A DNA stretch of 64,000 nucleotides, taken from contig PYSS01000011.1 in NCBI GenBank assembly GCA_003049465.1, forward strand, positions 427,761 through 491,760, written 5' to 3'. Below the pieces are notes generated by a model, which made no database searches, was not told the DNA's origin, and saw only the letters and a program-made list of their open reading frames with translations. This DNA is from Magnaporthiopsis rhizophila (lineage: Eukaryota; Ascomycota; Sordariomycetes; Magnaporthales; Magnaporthaceae). Position numbers and translations under genes: made by a program. Below are positions 11,746 to 23,406 of the stretch, piece after piece (positions within the stretch are counted from its first letter, which is position 1; each line of letters opens with the position of its first letter).

Positions 11746-12193
11746 CTCGCCGTCCGGCGCACTTTCAGCACCATTACCGTGCTGATTCTATTCCAATTTT
11801 CGGGGGTTTTATTCTCTTTCCTCTATCACCTCTTTTCTCTCCTCCGTCATTTTCTCTCACGTATTTCGCAAGGGGATCGTCTAGAAGCGAAATGCAGAAT
11901 GAACAACATACTCCTAACGGTGATGGCGCTGGTGCGATCATGATCAAGGGAGGAAGGTCGCGTTTATCTTGGGTTTTGCTTGATAGTCCTTTACGAGAAC
12001 AAATATTTGAGAATCTCAAACAATCCGATAAAACAACATCGGAAACTCCCTCCCTGTTCCTGCTCTTGCACGAGAGCGAGTATCCACAGATATGACGCTC
12101 AGCGTTTGCCCTGCGGACAGGGGGGCGGCACCGCAAGCCAAGCCAAGTCCTTTGCCCTACATACCTCATTTGGCAAGCTAATGGAGCTAATAA
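11746..12193. other. Convergent 3' flanks of LSM6 and the methyltransferase
   Basis: The 448 bp between two converging genes contain C/T-rich then A/T-richer sequence. No gene was seen. Confidence 0.5.
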
Positions 12194-13304
12194 TCAGTAG
12201 CCGCCGCCGATCTTGTCTGTCCAGGCGAGGTATGTGATGCCGTGAAGAGCGATCTCGCCTTTGTCGTTTCTCTCGACGTCGGGGCCCTCGAGGGCCTGGT
12301 CGAATGTGCGCCTGGCCTCGTCCCTCTGGGCGCCCTTGAGGATAGCGACCTGGCTGAGGGTGTTGATGCGCTTCCACATGGCCTCCTTCCCGAGCCAGAC
12401 AGTAAATGGTGTCCGCTGCTCGCCGATCGGCAAGCTAAAGCGCGGCAAATGGTCCCTCACGCCGTCCCTCAGCGCCCGAAGGGGGTTGTTCGAGAGTTGA
12501 CGCTCAAAGACTCCCTGCCACTTGCTGTGGCGAAACCTGGGATGGCCATCCTCCGGGAGCGCATAGACAAGGTCGTTCAGCCTCTGTTCCCACCGCGTGC
12601 TGGCCGGCCACGACAGAGGCTTGTTGTCTGTTTTGTTAAAACGTCAGTGGCATATATTTCAGTGACGATCCTGTAATCCGGGACAGAACAAGAGCCAGCT
12701 GGAGGTCCCGCTCCAACTAATCTTGGATGGATCTGGATTAGATAGGCAGGTGCCTCACAGTCTTCGATGTTCCAGACGAGTCCCAGGACAGCCATCGGCT
12801 TCAGGACTCTTGCCATCTCGTCCAGCGCTTCGTCAATCGCGAACCTGGACGGGGATCGGTATCAGCAAAGAGCAGGTAGAAGAAGGCAGGTAGGTAAGTA
12901 CGCATGCACGCCTCACTCATAAGGGGCCATTACCAGTGGAAAGCCTGTGCAACAACGCAGGCGTCTCCCCACGCCTCCTCGACCGGAATCATGGTGGCGT
13001 GTCCATCCAGCGCCTTGACACCGTCGAGTCTTTTCTCCTCGAGCTGCTTGCGCATGCTTTCCAATGGCTCGACGGCCACGATCTCGAACTTTTCTGGCCT
13101 CCGGGCCAGGACCTCTGTGAATTTCCCGGTGCCCGAGCCAATCTCGACGATCCTTGCTCCTGGCTTCCCCGCAACCTTGAGCCTCTCCAGGAGAGCTTGC
13201 ACGACTTCGGGCGGGTATGATGGCCGGTGGGCATCGTACGCCGTGCCGTCCTTGAAGCCTTCGGACGCCGCCTTGGGCATCTCGAAGGGTGTGCCGGACG
13301 CCAT
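12194..13304 (-). CDS. Class I SAM-dependent methyltransferase
   Basis: Join 13304-12934, 12844-12759, 12627-12194, giving 296 aa. The introns are 89 bp (GTAATG..CCAG, branch GCTGATA) and 131 bp (GTGAGG..ACAG), and both joins restore family motifs. Motif I is VEIGSGTGKF (residues 53-62), followed by the acidic strand-2 end VAVEP. The first junction gives AQAFHWFAIDEALDEMARVL, and the second gives WNIEDYNKPLSWP. This is the pattern of Methyltransf_11-type enzymes related to yeast Crg1/Tmt1, which methylate small molecules. The substrate cannot be read from sequence. It is divergent from the MFS gene, with which it shares a 1.1 kb promoter, and is convergent with LSM6. Confidence 0.9.
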
Positions 13305-14383
13305 TTTATTGAGGCGGGAAGAAAATCCGGGCTACTCTTTTCTTGTATGATTATGCGCTGTCTTAAATGAGTGAATGCTGGCGTTGGTAAACAGTCGAGC
13401 ATAGGAGCCTGGCAGATATTTGAGTGTGTGAGCGAGTACCAAACTGTCAGCTCAACCAGCCAAGAGTCAGTTAGGGCGTCTCAGAAATCGCAGCTTCACT
13501 CGGGTTGGCGCTCGGATTTAAGCCGGAAACTAGGAAATGGCGGAAAAAAAAAACTTCGCGATGGACACGCCAGGCTTCGGCCACCCAAACATTCAATCGC
13601 CAGGGAGTTGAAGCATGGGGTATAAAGCATTGTGTGTTGGCGCACGTCTTTCTTCGCCCTCTCGCTCATGGCCGGACTCAGCTTTGAGCTTGCCATCTCG
13701 AGCTTCTTTTTCTCTTCCTCTCTCGGAAACAAAGTTGTTTTCGGACATCCTACGGTAGAGCCCTCATTCCAAACGATGAGTTTACGCTACCTATCGCGAG
13801 TACATCCTGGAAATATGCATGCTTCCTCTGCTGCCCCATTGGGGCATCGGTCAAGATTAAATTCACCAAAGTCTGGTGCGTTGCTAGGGCTTCCAAACAA
13901 CTTTTTATTTTTCGCGCCAGCGACGGCATGGAAATCGATCTTGCGGTATGATGCGCTATCTAGCTCCCATGGCGTTATTCATCTTCTGGGAACCTGGGGT
14001 CTGCCTACCTACCTCTATATACCGAGGCAGCTCCGCTTTCAGGTTCACTAATCAACAATGGCCAGCAAACCGCATCTAAAATCTTTGCTGCATACTCTCG
14101 TACCTACCTATCATCTAAGCTGATTCCGAGCCCAGACGATATCGCAATGTGTACATTGAGTAATCGACAAGAAGGCGTGAGGGCATCAAGCCGGCGGCAG
14201 ACGCGCGGTTTCCCTCATCGTCACAGATATCGCTTCCCGGTTTATAAATGCCATCCCTTGGCCGTATGGTAAAGAACGTCCTACTCTCTTTTGGCATTGA
14301 GAGTGTATCTAGACGTGCATCAATACCATTTCTACCTGAATCACACAAAGGTGCACATTTTTAGGAACACGAACGGCTGCATA
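13305..14383. promoter_or_regulatory. Divergent promoter between methyltransferase and MFS genes
   Basis: These 1,079 bp separate two genes transcribed away from each other. The middle is AT-richer than flanking coding DNA and holds CCTACCTACC-type motifs (about 13998-14013 and 14099-14111). A TATA-like site serves the MFS side. No coding frame with domain or codon bias was seen. Confidence 0.5.
14243..14249 (+). promoter_or_regulatory. TATA-like box of the MFS gene
   Basis: TATAAAT lies 141 nt upstream of the MFS start codon, a plausible distance for a fungal core promoter with a short leader. Confidence 0.45.
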
Positions 14384-16352
14384 ATGACCGAGACATCGCA
14401 GAGACCGGGCGGGCCAGGAATCATGCCCCTGATTCCTGGCTTGAAAGCTACCCTTCCGGAAACCGAGAAACAGGAACACAGCGATGCGACCGAGTCCAGC
14501 ACTGATGGCGGGGGCGTACGTGGCAAACCGGGAAGCAGCCTCAGGGAAGAGGGTGTAGGAGAGCACCGAGAAGTTATGGAGATCGAGCGAAGGGGGATGT
14601 CGGACTGGGACTGGGACTCAGATCCAACAAACCCTTTCAACTGGCCAAGAAAGAGGAAGTTGGGTCAGGTTTCCATGGCGGCTTCTGTGAGTCTTGCTGC
14701 GTAAGTTACCTACTCTCCGACCAAAATCGTTATTCCAGGACTGCCGTGCGGTAGATATAAGCTGCCGCTCGAAGGCGTTGCTATCCATCCCCGCCAGCAG
14801 ACTGACACTTTGGACTTTCATGGTAGCACGCTCGGCGCATCCGTCATCACACCCGGCCGCGCTCAGCTGATGCAAGAGTTTGGCGTCTCCGGCACCGTCG
14901 CCATGCTGCCGCTTTCACTGTACGTGCTCGCCCTCGCACTCGGCCCAGTCGTCGGCGGTCCACTCTCCGAGACGGTGGGCAGATACCCCGTGTACATGGC
15001 CTCGACGCCGCTGGCGATCATCTTCACCATCGGCGCCGGCCTCGGTGGTCCGACGGCCTTTGCCGGCGTCTGTGCCCTCCGCTTCCTCGCGGGCTTCTGC
15101 ATCGCGCCCTCGCTCGCCATCGTCGCCGGCGTGCTGAGCGAGACGTTCCGGCCGGCCGAGCGCGGACTGCCCTCGACCATCTTCCTCCTGACGACCTTTA
15201 TGGGCCCCGGGATCGCGCCCGTCATCGGATCCTTTGTAGTCCAGCGTGCAGGTTGGCGCTGGTCCCAATGGACGCTGGTGTTCTTTCTGGCCGTCGCCCT
15301 CGCCGTCTCCCTTGTTCTTGGGCGCGAAACGTACCATCCGGTCCTGAGGCGCCGGCGTATCAGACAGCTCGGCCTCCCAGAGCCGACGCGGGCGTCGCCC
15401 TGGAAGGTGAAGGCTGGCGAGTTTGTTACGGTTGCGCTTGCGAGGCCGCTGCACATGCTCCCCACGGAGCCAGTCGTGGGCTTCGTGTGTCTGTACGTGG
15501 CGTGCGAGTTTGCCACGCTCTTCAGCTTCTTCGCTGCCGTGCCCTACGTTTTCGCCACGGTATACTCCTTTGATCTCGAGCAGTCCGGGCTCATCTTCCT
15601 CGCCATTGTTCTCGGCTGCCTCCTGGGCTCCCTGAGTGTTGTCCTTTGCGAGATCCTGCTCTACCGTCGCCAGATGCCCAAATATGCGTCAAGCGGGGTG
15701 CCGCCAGAGCATCGGCTATATCCCGCCATGATCGGGAGCGTCTGCCTCCCTTTGGGGCTTTTCTGTAGGTCTAACTGACCTGGCTGCGTTTATGCCCAAC
15801 TAGCGGCATCTGGTATCTAGCTTGCCTTGGGGATTCATCTGGTGGCACCACATGACTGACGAGGCCGCGATTTATAGGGTTTGCCTGGACTGCGCGTCCA
15901 GAGATATCGTGGGCAAGCCCGGCCGTCGCAATCGTGCCTTTTGCCATGGGAAACTTTTGCATTTTTGTTAGTCTAACCCATTATCGTAAGTTTTTCTCTT
16001 TCGGCGAAAACACAACAAGTCTCTGTCCTGAGAAGAAAAGCACATTTCGCGCTAGGAGGCGTTATCGGAAGGATCATAGAGCCTAACGATCCTTGCTCAC
16101 CTATCCCTAGTGACCGACACGTATATTGGCTCCAACATTGCTAGCGCAATGAGTGCTAATAGCCTGGCGAGGTATAGTCTGGCGGCGGCCTCCCCCCTTT
16201 TTACTATTCAGATGTACTCGAGGCTTGGAGTTGCATGGGCTGGAACGTTGCTAGGACTCATTTCCCTCGCGTTGATGCCTGTGCCCTGGGTTCTTTTTAA
16301 GTACGGCAAGCAGATCAGGGCGCGGAGTCAGTACGAGACCAGTACACTTTGA
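14384..16352 (+). CDS. MFS drug/metabolite:H+ antiporter (DHA1-like)
   Basis: Join 14384-14700, 14827-15764, 15878-15985, 16111-16352, giving 534 aa. The introns are 126, 113 and 125 bp with GTAAGT, GTAGGT and GTAAGT donors and CTGAC branch sites in the first two. All junctions rebuild expected text: SLAATLGASVITPG, GLFWFAWTARPEISW and THYLTDTYIGSN. The N-terminal 100 residues are cytosolic and polar, ending in DPTNPFNWPRKRK, the usual lead-in to TM1 in fungal DHA1 pumps. About twelve hydrophobic segments follow. The motif A-like GPLSETVGRYPVYM lies near residue 150, and PxxGPxxAP-like sequence (FMGPGIAPVIGSFV) marks TM5. The transported compound is unknown. It is tail-to-tail with the P450 gene, 216 bp apart, and divergent from the methyltransferase, so a linked role in metabolite export is possible. 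Confidence 0.92.
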
Positions 16353-16568
16353 TAATAGCCGGGGAAGGCGCCATCTCTGCAAGCGGGCTGAAGATGGTCG
16401 CCTTAGATGGTGGACCCGACTGATCTATAGAATATTTACGATTATAGCAAGACTCTCCATCGGTATACCATTATACAGAGAAGCGTAGCCAGAGGATTGT
16501 GCTAGGGACCGTATTACAAGATATATTTCGATAGAGAATGGCGTGGTGCCGCATGGCAGTCATTCTAC

Positions 16569-18455
16569 CTATTTTCTAACGCTAATCTTCATGGGCATTC
16601 CTCCTTTCGGTTGTGAACTGATGACGCCCTTGGAGTACACCTGGTAGCCGATCTCCCCGAAGAGCTTGGGACCATCAAGCGGGAGCTGGCTCGCAAAGTC
16701 AAACTCGCGGACAGTGAGGGCCAGAACGAGGCGCAGCTCGATCTGCGCAAGCTCCTGTCCAATGCAAGCCCTGGTTCCGAGCTCAAAGGGCCGCCAAGCG
16801 TTCTTTCGTGGGTACAGCGGGTCGCTCTCGTCGCGGATAAGCCAGCGCTCAGGAACAAACGCGCTCGCTTGCTCCCACACCCGCTCGCTGCGCTGAGAGG
16901 CGTGGGCGCTACCCCATAACAGGAACCCTTCGGTGGGATACCTGACGCCGGTTTCGGGGTTCGTGAGGTAGAACCCCTTCTCGCCCTGCCGGATGGTCGA
17001 GACGGGTGGGTATAGTCGAAGGGTCTCTTTGATGGCCGCTTGGGTGTAAGGAAGCTGGTTCAGCAGCGTCGGGTCCGCTGCGATGGCGGCAGCCGTCTTA
17101 GTAATGTCGGCGCCGAGGACGGCGTCGTGCTCTTCCCGCATCCTCGCCAGCTTATCCGGATGCTTGTCTAGTAGGTAATACAGCCAGCAGAGAGTAGTGG
17201 AGCTCGTGTCGGAGCCGGCCAGCATGAAGATTTTCACTTTTGATAGCCGTGTTCCAGATTCGTGTGTCAGCGACGGCACAACAGCTGCCCGCCCCACGCC
17301 AGTCTGGCGTCCTGGGACGCCACTCACGGTGAGCAATAATGTCATCGATCAAGTCAGGATCGGCCCCCGCCGGATTCGTAGACGATTTCCCGCTGCATGT
17401 CGCCTCTTTAGCATATGCCTTGATGGCGAGATGGAGAACGGTCTTCGGCCCTTGGACCTGATCGAGCTCGGCGAAACTTCGCTTGATGTGCGGCATCAGC
17501 TCCCTTTTCATGATCCTGTTGGAGTTCCAGATGTGGAAAGACCGGAGAGGATGCCACGCTTTGAGGAGGTTGAGCTCAAAGGAAATGAAGTAGACTGCTC
17601 GGAAGAAAGCATCCATGAAGGCATTAGGCTTGGTTTGGGTCTCCAATCGGGTACCCCTGAGCGGCCGAGCCCGTGCACATGATCAGTCAAAGGGACCTGA
17701 ATATGGCGGGTTCAGGAACATGGCGGCGCTGGTAAGGCACTCACAAAACCACCTGTCCAATAATGTCGACGAAAAGGTGCGTCGTGTAATCGAGGATCTG
17801 GACCGTCTTCCCGTCGCGTGCAGCAGATCGCAGAAAATCCAGGTACACTGACGTCTCCTTGAGCATATCCGGAACTAGTTTCAGAATATTGGTGCTGGAG
17901 AACCCTGGATTGAGAGCGCTCCTCCAGATCTTCCACTGGTGACCATTTGTCGTGAGCAAGTCGCGGCCTTGGGCTAGCGGATGGAATGCCACGGAGCCGA
18001 GATGATCGGGTTTGGGGAGGCTGTGCTCCTGCGTGAACTGGGCCATCATGTCCGGGTGCGTGACGACTAGCAGGGGGAAGGGGTTGAGTGGGAAAATATC
18101 GAGGTAGAAGGCACCGGCCGCAGTCATATCAGGATACTCATTCATGATCAGACGAGCACTCAAGTTTGCACAAACATCGCGTGGAACTTTGCTCATGATT
18201 TTGACCATGGAGCCCAAATGGCCGGCCAGAAGACTGTGAGGGATCAGAGGCTGTGAATTCCCGTGTTAGCGGCTGCCGTCCAAAGCAGTGCTTAGACATT
18301 GGATAGCTCACTATGCCGTGCTCTCGGGCAATACGTCTGATGAATAGTCTGGTTGTGATGACCTTGTAGACGAGACGCGAGAGCTGGAGGAGGAGGGCCA
18401 GCCCAACAGCACGAGCTGCGAGGGCCCAAGTGATGTGACCCGACATGGAAAACAT
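16569..18455 (-). CDS. Cytochrome P450 monooxygenase
   Basis: Join 18455-18312, 18250-17745, 17656-17328, 17236-16569, giving 548 aa. The introns are 61, 88 and 91 bp; each junction restores phase (REHGIPLIPHSLLAGH, IIGQVVLGTRLETQ, DIIAHLKIFMLAGSD). An N-terminal hydrophobic anchor is present (about residues 8-30). The I-helix reads AGSDTSSTT, the ExxR motif is KETLRLYPP, and the PERW region is FVPERW. The haem loop FELGTRACIG carries Cys484 as the iron ligand. It would be an ER-anchored enzyme using a P450 reductase. The overall layout resembles fungal CYP59-type P450s such as sterigmatocystin StcS, but this family call is from memory and the substrate is unknown. It is convergent with the MFS gene and divergent from the glycosyltransferase gene. 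Confidence 0.93.
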
Positions 18456-19146
18456 GGCTCAAATTGGTATGGCTTGCTTGAAGCCGTTGGATGAAGGAAA
18501 CACCATGCCGCCATCACGCAGGTGCGCGCCTCATTTTATATGTATTACTAGAACATCAACATACCCCTTGGTGCTGTCCCTTGTCTTTACACTAACGCCA
18601 GACGCTTTTTGGCAAACCGAAGGAGGCGGTAGCAGAGTCCGACGATGCGAGCACACCAATCACATGCAAGAACCTGCAGAAGGAGCTGAATCCTCCCACG
18701 CTCCCCGAGGAAGGTTATTGAGCGTGCGGGTGGTCCTGATCTACGCGATCCTACAAATTCGGGAGGTAGCCCTGGCGAGAGACGTCAGTCAAACGTCTGG
18801 TCTTTCCATCGTCAACCAAAGTTCAGATTGACGGCAGGCCATGCACATCGTCATCCCGTGGGCCCTGAACGGGTGGGGCTAGTGATGCCAGACTGCATCT
18901 GATTGGTCTCCGATTGCGCGGGACCTAATTTTACGCTCATATTCACCCTGGGCTGTATTGGGTATCTCCATGTTTGTTTCATATGCCCAGCGCCGTGGCA
19001 CGTATCTCAAGCAATAAATACGTGAAGCACAGCGATTGAACATTGCTTCGACGGTAAATGCACGACGGCCACTGCGCCAAGGGAACGAGATTCGCGACCA
19101 GATCCCGCTCCCCCCAACCACGCTCCGCACGGTGCCAGCACCGAAA
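18456..19146. promoter_or_regulatory. Divergent promoter between P450 and glycosyltransferase genes
   Basis: The 691 bp serve two diverging genes. A TATA box lies on the P450 side. An AATAAATA stretch near 19012-19019 lies about 130 nt before the glycosyltransferase ATG. Confidence 0.5.
18533..18540 (-). promoter_or_regulatory. TATA box of the P450 gene
   Basis: On the minus strand this reads TATAAAAT, 78 nt upstream of the P450 start codon. Confidence 0.5.
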
Positions 19147-20643
19147 ATGATGCGGCCGCGCCAGGCGCGCAAGCTTGCGCTTCAGGCCCTGGCCGCCGCC
19201 GTAGTGTGGAATCTGATAGTCCTTTTCTTCCTGCCCGCCGACAGCCGCATCCTGTTATTCTTCCGTTTCACTACCCACCGCGTCCTGTCGCTACTGCCAA
19301 CCCCGTACACCAACGAGGACTGGTTCTTTGAGCCACCTCGCTTTCCCATCGACTGGGACAATGACCTCGCCTTTATCCTCAAGACGGGGTACGGTACCAA
19401 GGCCCGCCTGCCCGCACAGCTCGATGCCTTCGGCATGAAACTGGCCGGTGTTCGCGATGAAGTGGTGCTGGTTGTCGGCGACTTTTCCTCCCACCACCAG
19501 GCCGACGGGCAAGACTTTCAGGTGCGCGATATGCTTGCAGCTGCCATGGAGAACGAAGCCCTGGCCTCCTTTCAGGACGCCAAGCGCTTCCGTGTGTACC
19601 GTGAGATGACCGCGGCTATCAAGGCCGGTAGGGATGGTCTCGCGTTAGAGATAGGAAAGAAATACGGCTGGGAGCTCGATGCCATGAAGGTACGTTCGTC
19701 GGGTGTTTGACGCCTACTACCCCATCCAATCTGCCACACAGGAGATAGCATGCGTGGCAAAATACATTCAGAATCTCACAGCGTGCAGTTTATCCCCGCC
19801 ATGGAACTGGCGTGGCGAACGCTACCCCGGCGGAAGTGGTACCTCATGCTTGATGACGACACATACCTCATTCGGCCGTCGCTCCAGCTGCTTCTTGGCC
19901 ACATAGACTCTTCCAAACCGATCTATTTGGGGAACGCTGTTGGCGATTATAAGGGGAGGTTCGCGCATGGCGGCTCTGGAATCGCTATCTCCGAGGCTGC
20001 CATGCGTCTGCTCTTTGACGAACACCCCGACGCGGTGCGCGCCGCCTATATCGACTCGCTTACGGAGACGTGGGGCGACCGTCTCGTGGCCCACACGTTA
20101 ATGAAGGTTGGTGTATATCTCGAAGAGCGATATAAACACCTGTTCAACGGCGAACGCCCACGCGCCACGCGCATCCGCGCCGACCGGTTCTGCGCGCCCC
20201 TCGTCTCGTTTCACGCTCTCGCCCAGCCGCCTCAAATGCTCGAGGTTGGCAGAACTTTCCGGAACGCCGTCGAGCCTGTCCTCTGGAGCGAGCTCTGGGG
20301 GATCTATAACCAGCCCGACCTGAATATCTTTGGGGAACTCGAGGTTCGGGAAGGGGAGGACCATGTCGGGCCGCCACACGACGAGAGCATCACTACCAAC
20401 AAAAATGTTGCATCTGCAGAACGCTGTTTCGGCTATTGCATCAAGTCGACCGGATGCCTGGCATGGAGGTGGGAGCAGGAGGCAAAATCGTGCTACCTAG
20501 CCCCTTGGTTCATAATAGGCGAAAGAGACAAAAACGAGGCCAAGCGCGAGGGGCTAAGTTCTGGCGTTAATATCCGTCGGATACAATCGCTACAGGAGAG
20601 CTGCAAGGCTCGAGGTCTTCGGAAGCACCCAGGCGGTGCATAA
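19147..20643 (+). CDS. Fringe-like (GT31-type) glycosyltransferase with C-terminal PAN/Apple-like segment
   Basis: Join 19147-19689 and 19789-20643, giving 465 aa. The 99 bp intron (GTACGT..GTGCAG) gives ELDAMKFIPAMELAW, matching the family; an earlier CACAG acceptor breaks the frame. The start is the first of two adjacent ATGs; upstream in-frame codons are non-ATG. A short basic N-terminus is followed by one hydrophobic anchor (about residues 14-32), as in a type II Golgi protein. The catalytic region has the acidic metal-binding motif in WYLMLDDDTYLIRP (Asp203-205), and the downstream GGSGIAIS and TWGDRLVAHTL motifs typical of Fringe-like enzymes. The last 100 residues contain CFGYC, CLAW and SCYLAPW, spaced like a PAN/Apple domain that binds protein or carbohydrate. 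The acceptor substrate is unknown. Confidence 0.87.
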
Positions 20644-21615
20644 TCACATGATTTACATGTCCGGACTTCCGTATAGGATGCCCATGGCACTCACATTTAG
20701 ACAGTCTATGTTTGTTATTTTTCTTCCTTTCTGGGTTTTACCCACCAAATTTGGTACACAAAAGACGTCTCGCTTTATGGAATGCTCATTTGCGCTGTAG
20801 GCATTAATACGGAGCTAGATGTCGGCACGCTCGGATACCGAGCATGGCGTGTACCTGGTATGTAGGTAGGGCTCATGGCGGATGGTAGGGCAGCAAGGCA
20901 TGGGTACCAGGTCGCCTGCCAATGGCGTAGTCTGCCTGGTGGCTAAAAGGATTGCATCGCTTTACGTCACTCTCCACGCTTCAAACCAGCAATCGACGTT
21001 CAGCATAATAAAAGTACGACAGAGGCAAGTTCCGTCCTTTTCTTGTCGTCGCAAAAATTTTTCCGTTTTGCTGAAAGCTCTAGCAGCAATTATGGAGGTC
21101 GGATCAATTTTTTTTTTTTTCAGTGTAATGAGTGCCCAGTTTGACGATTTGGAAAGCATCATTGCCTCGTGATTTGGCGGGGAAAAGTATTCCGCCCCTA
21201 AACAGATTGGCCCGCACGGGCCTTACCTACGTCAATAACCCCCTGATCAAATTCGATCTAAAATCTCGCTTGCCCCAACCTCGACGGGGTCCTCTTCTTG
21301 GGTATCACGACAACCTCCTTGCCCGGTACCACCATTCACTTTTTTTTGGCCAGTCATACCACCCCGCACCTTCTTGGACGCATCCGCTTACCAGTCCCGA
21401 CCGAGCTGCGAAAACCTTTTGCGACCGCAGGATCCCAAAGACATTTCTGGGGCTGCCACCGCCCAACGGAGACTTGTTGCCGACCTGAACAAAAACCCCG
21501 AACACGACTCCTGCGGGCTATCCCGACGGTGACAGACCTATCTAATCTACCTATCCACCTATCCACGTCTCTTTCGATACTTTCCCGGTATACATTTACC
21601 CACTATCAAGACACG
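20644..21615. other. Glycosyltransferase 3' flank and OSBP promoter/leader
   Basis: The 972 bp hold an AT-richer terminator region, a T13 run at about 21108-21120, and a pyrimidine-rich leader before the OSBP start (about 21480-21615). No gene was seen. Confidence 0.5.
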
Positions 21616-23097
21616 ATGGACGCATCATCAAACCCTACCAGTCCTCAAGCGTCTGGGAGTAGCTGGACTGCCTTCCTCAAGGTTAGATCGCCCCTCCCCC
21701 ACCATCGTGGCTCTTTGTCGTGATGCGCCACGGGCGCGGTCAAGATATTCAAGGTATCCTTACTAATCGCGGAGACTTGTCGCCGCAATTATCCAGTCCA
21801 TTGCCTCCTTCAACGGCGATCTCTCCAGCCTGACCGCTCCTCCCTTCATCCTCTCCTCGACGAGCTTGACTGAGTTCAGCTCTTACTGGTGCGAGCACCC
21901 AGCGATATTCGCTGCGCCCGCCAAAGAGACGACCCCCGAGAAGCGAGCCCTCCTCGTGCTCAAGTGGTTCTTGACCACTCTGAAGCAGCAGTACGCTAGC
22001 CGCAGCGAGAAGTACGGAAACGAGAAGAAGCCCTTGAATCCTTTCCTCGGAGAGCTCTTCTTGGGCAGGTGGGAAGATGAAGCTGGCACGACCGAACTCG
22101 TCAGCGAGCAGGTTAGGTATGGGCATATTAGACTAGAAATCTTGCCGCCGGAGGCTTCCATAGACGGGGGTCTTGGACGCAACGCCGAATCGATGCTAAC
22201 GCTCCCTCCATTATTCCCAGCCACCACCCGCCAGCGACGGCCTACTGCATCACCAACTTGCCCACCGGTGTCCAGTTGGAGGGATACAACGCACAGAAAG
22301 CTACGTTTAGCAAAACCATAAATATCAAGCAGATCGGGCATGCCGTCCTCACAGTGCCTGTGCCGGCGTCAGACCCGCCTCAAAAGGAGAAGTTCCTGTT
22401 CACCCTACCGGCCCTGCACATTGAGGGGCTGATTTTCGGCGCGCCATTCATCGAGCTCGAGGGCGCTTCGTACATCACGTCGTCGTCTGGCTTCACGGCC
22501 AAGATCGACTACAGCGGCAAGGGCTGGCTTTCGGGCAAGAAGAACAGCGTCACAGCAGTGCTGTACCCCACAGGCCGCGAGAAGGAGATTCTCTACAACG
22601 TCGCGGGCCAGTGGACCACGTCGTTCGAGATCTACTCCGGGCCAGCCAAGGGAAACAAGCCATCGACGCTTGTGGAGACATACAAGGCGGACGACGTCCC
22701 GTCGACGACCTTGACAGTCGCCCCGATCGAAGAGCAGCACCCGCTCGAGTCGCGCCGCGCCTGGGCCAAGGTGGCGGCCGCCATTTCCAAGACGGACCTG
22801 GACACTGTTAGCATCGAGAAGGGCAAGATTGAGCAGGCGCAGCGCAATCTCCGCGCCAAGGAGCGCTCCGAGGGCCGCATGTGGCAGCGCCGGTTCTTCA
22901 CTATACACACCGATAAGCCCGACGCCGTCCTCACGGACCTGGGCCCCGTCGTCGGACTCGGAGTCCACGGCGATGGCGACAAGACAGGCGGGCTGTGGAG
23001 ATTTGACGAGGCCAAGGCGGAGAAGGCCAAGAAGGATCTCAAGCTGTCTGAAGAGGAGCAGGCGAAGGTTGCAAAGGAAATCCTTGGCCAGCCGTAA
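21616..23097 (+). CDS. KES1: Oxysterol-binding protein, short Osh4/Kes1 type
   Basis: Join 21616-21681, 21797-22116, 22221-23097, giving 420 aa, the normal length for the short lipid-transfer class without PH domain. Intron 1 (115 bp) joins WTAFLK to SIASFNGDLSSL. Intron 2 (104 bp, GTATGG..CCCAG, CTAAC branch) splits the family signature EQVSHHPP (residues 126-133). The lid and barrel follow (NPFLGELFLGRW, the glycine-rich GWLSGKKNSVTAVLY, and the C-terminal WQRRFF helix region). Such proteins exchange sterol for phosphatidylinositol 4-phosphate between ER and Golgi/plasma membrane and tune Golgi PI4P. The first GTTAGG in exon 2 (22112) is not used as donor, since that would lose the Val-Ser of the signature. 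Confidence 0.94.
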
Positions 23098-23376
23098 TGG
23101 AAAACAGGGACCGGCGCAGGAGTACGGGAGGCTGATAGAACCGGGCATGATATTGGGCGTCATTATACATGAGCGACACCTGCTAGTAGGTAGTAGGTAC
23201 CACTTAGCCTCGACAGCAAATAATTGTCACGAATGACGTTATAGTTGCGGCATTAATGTGGGCTGCCTTCCGTATTTGCCTTTAAGTTGCCGGCGTCGGC
23301 CGACCCCACGATTTTCGCGTCGTGCCGGCCAGATGAACTAAAGAAAAATGGAGAAAAAATGAAACACAAAAAGCTC

Positions 23377-23406
23377 ACTCGACTGCCCTTCGAGGGAGAG
23401 TCGAGT
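23377..23406. repeat. Nested inverted repeat (hairpin)
   Basis: ACTCGACT (23377-23384) pairs with AGTCGAGT (23399-23406). Inside it CCCT pairs with AGGG around a TCG loop. Just downstream AAAACTCC and GGAGGTTTT form a second imperfect stem. It may be a transcription terminator for OSBP or a short mobile-element relic; nothing in the sequence decides. Confidence 0.55.
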
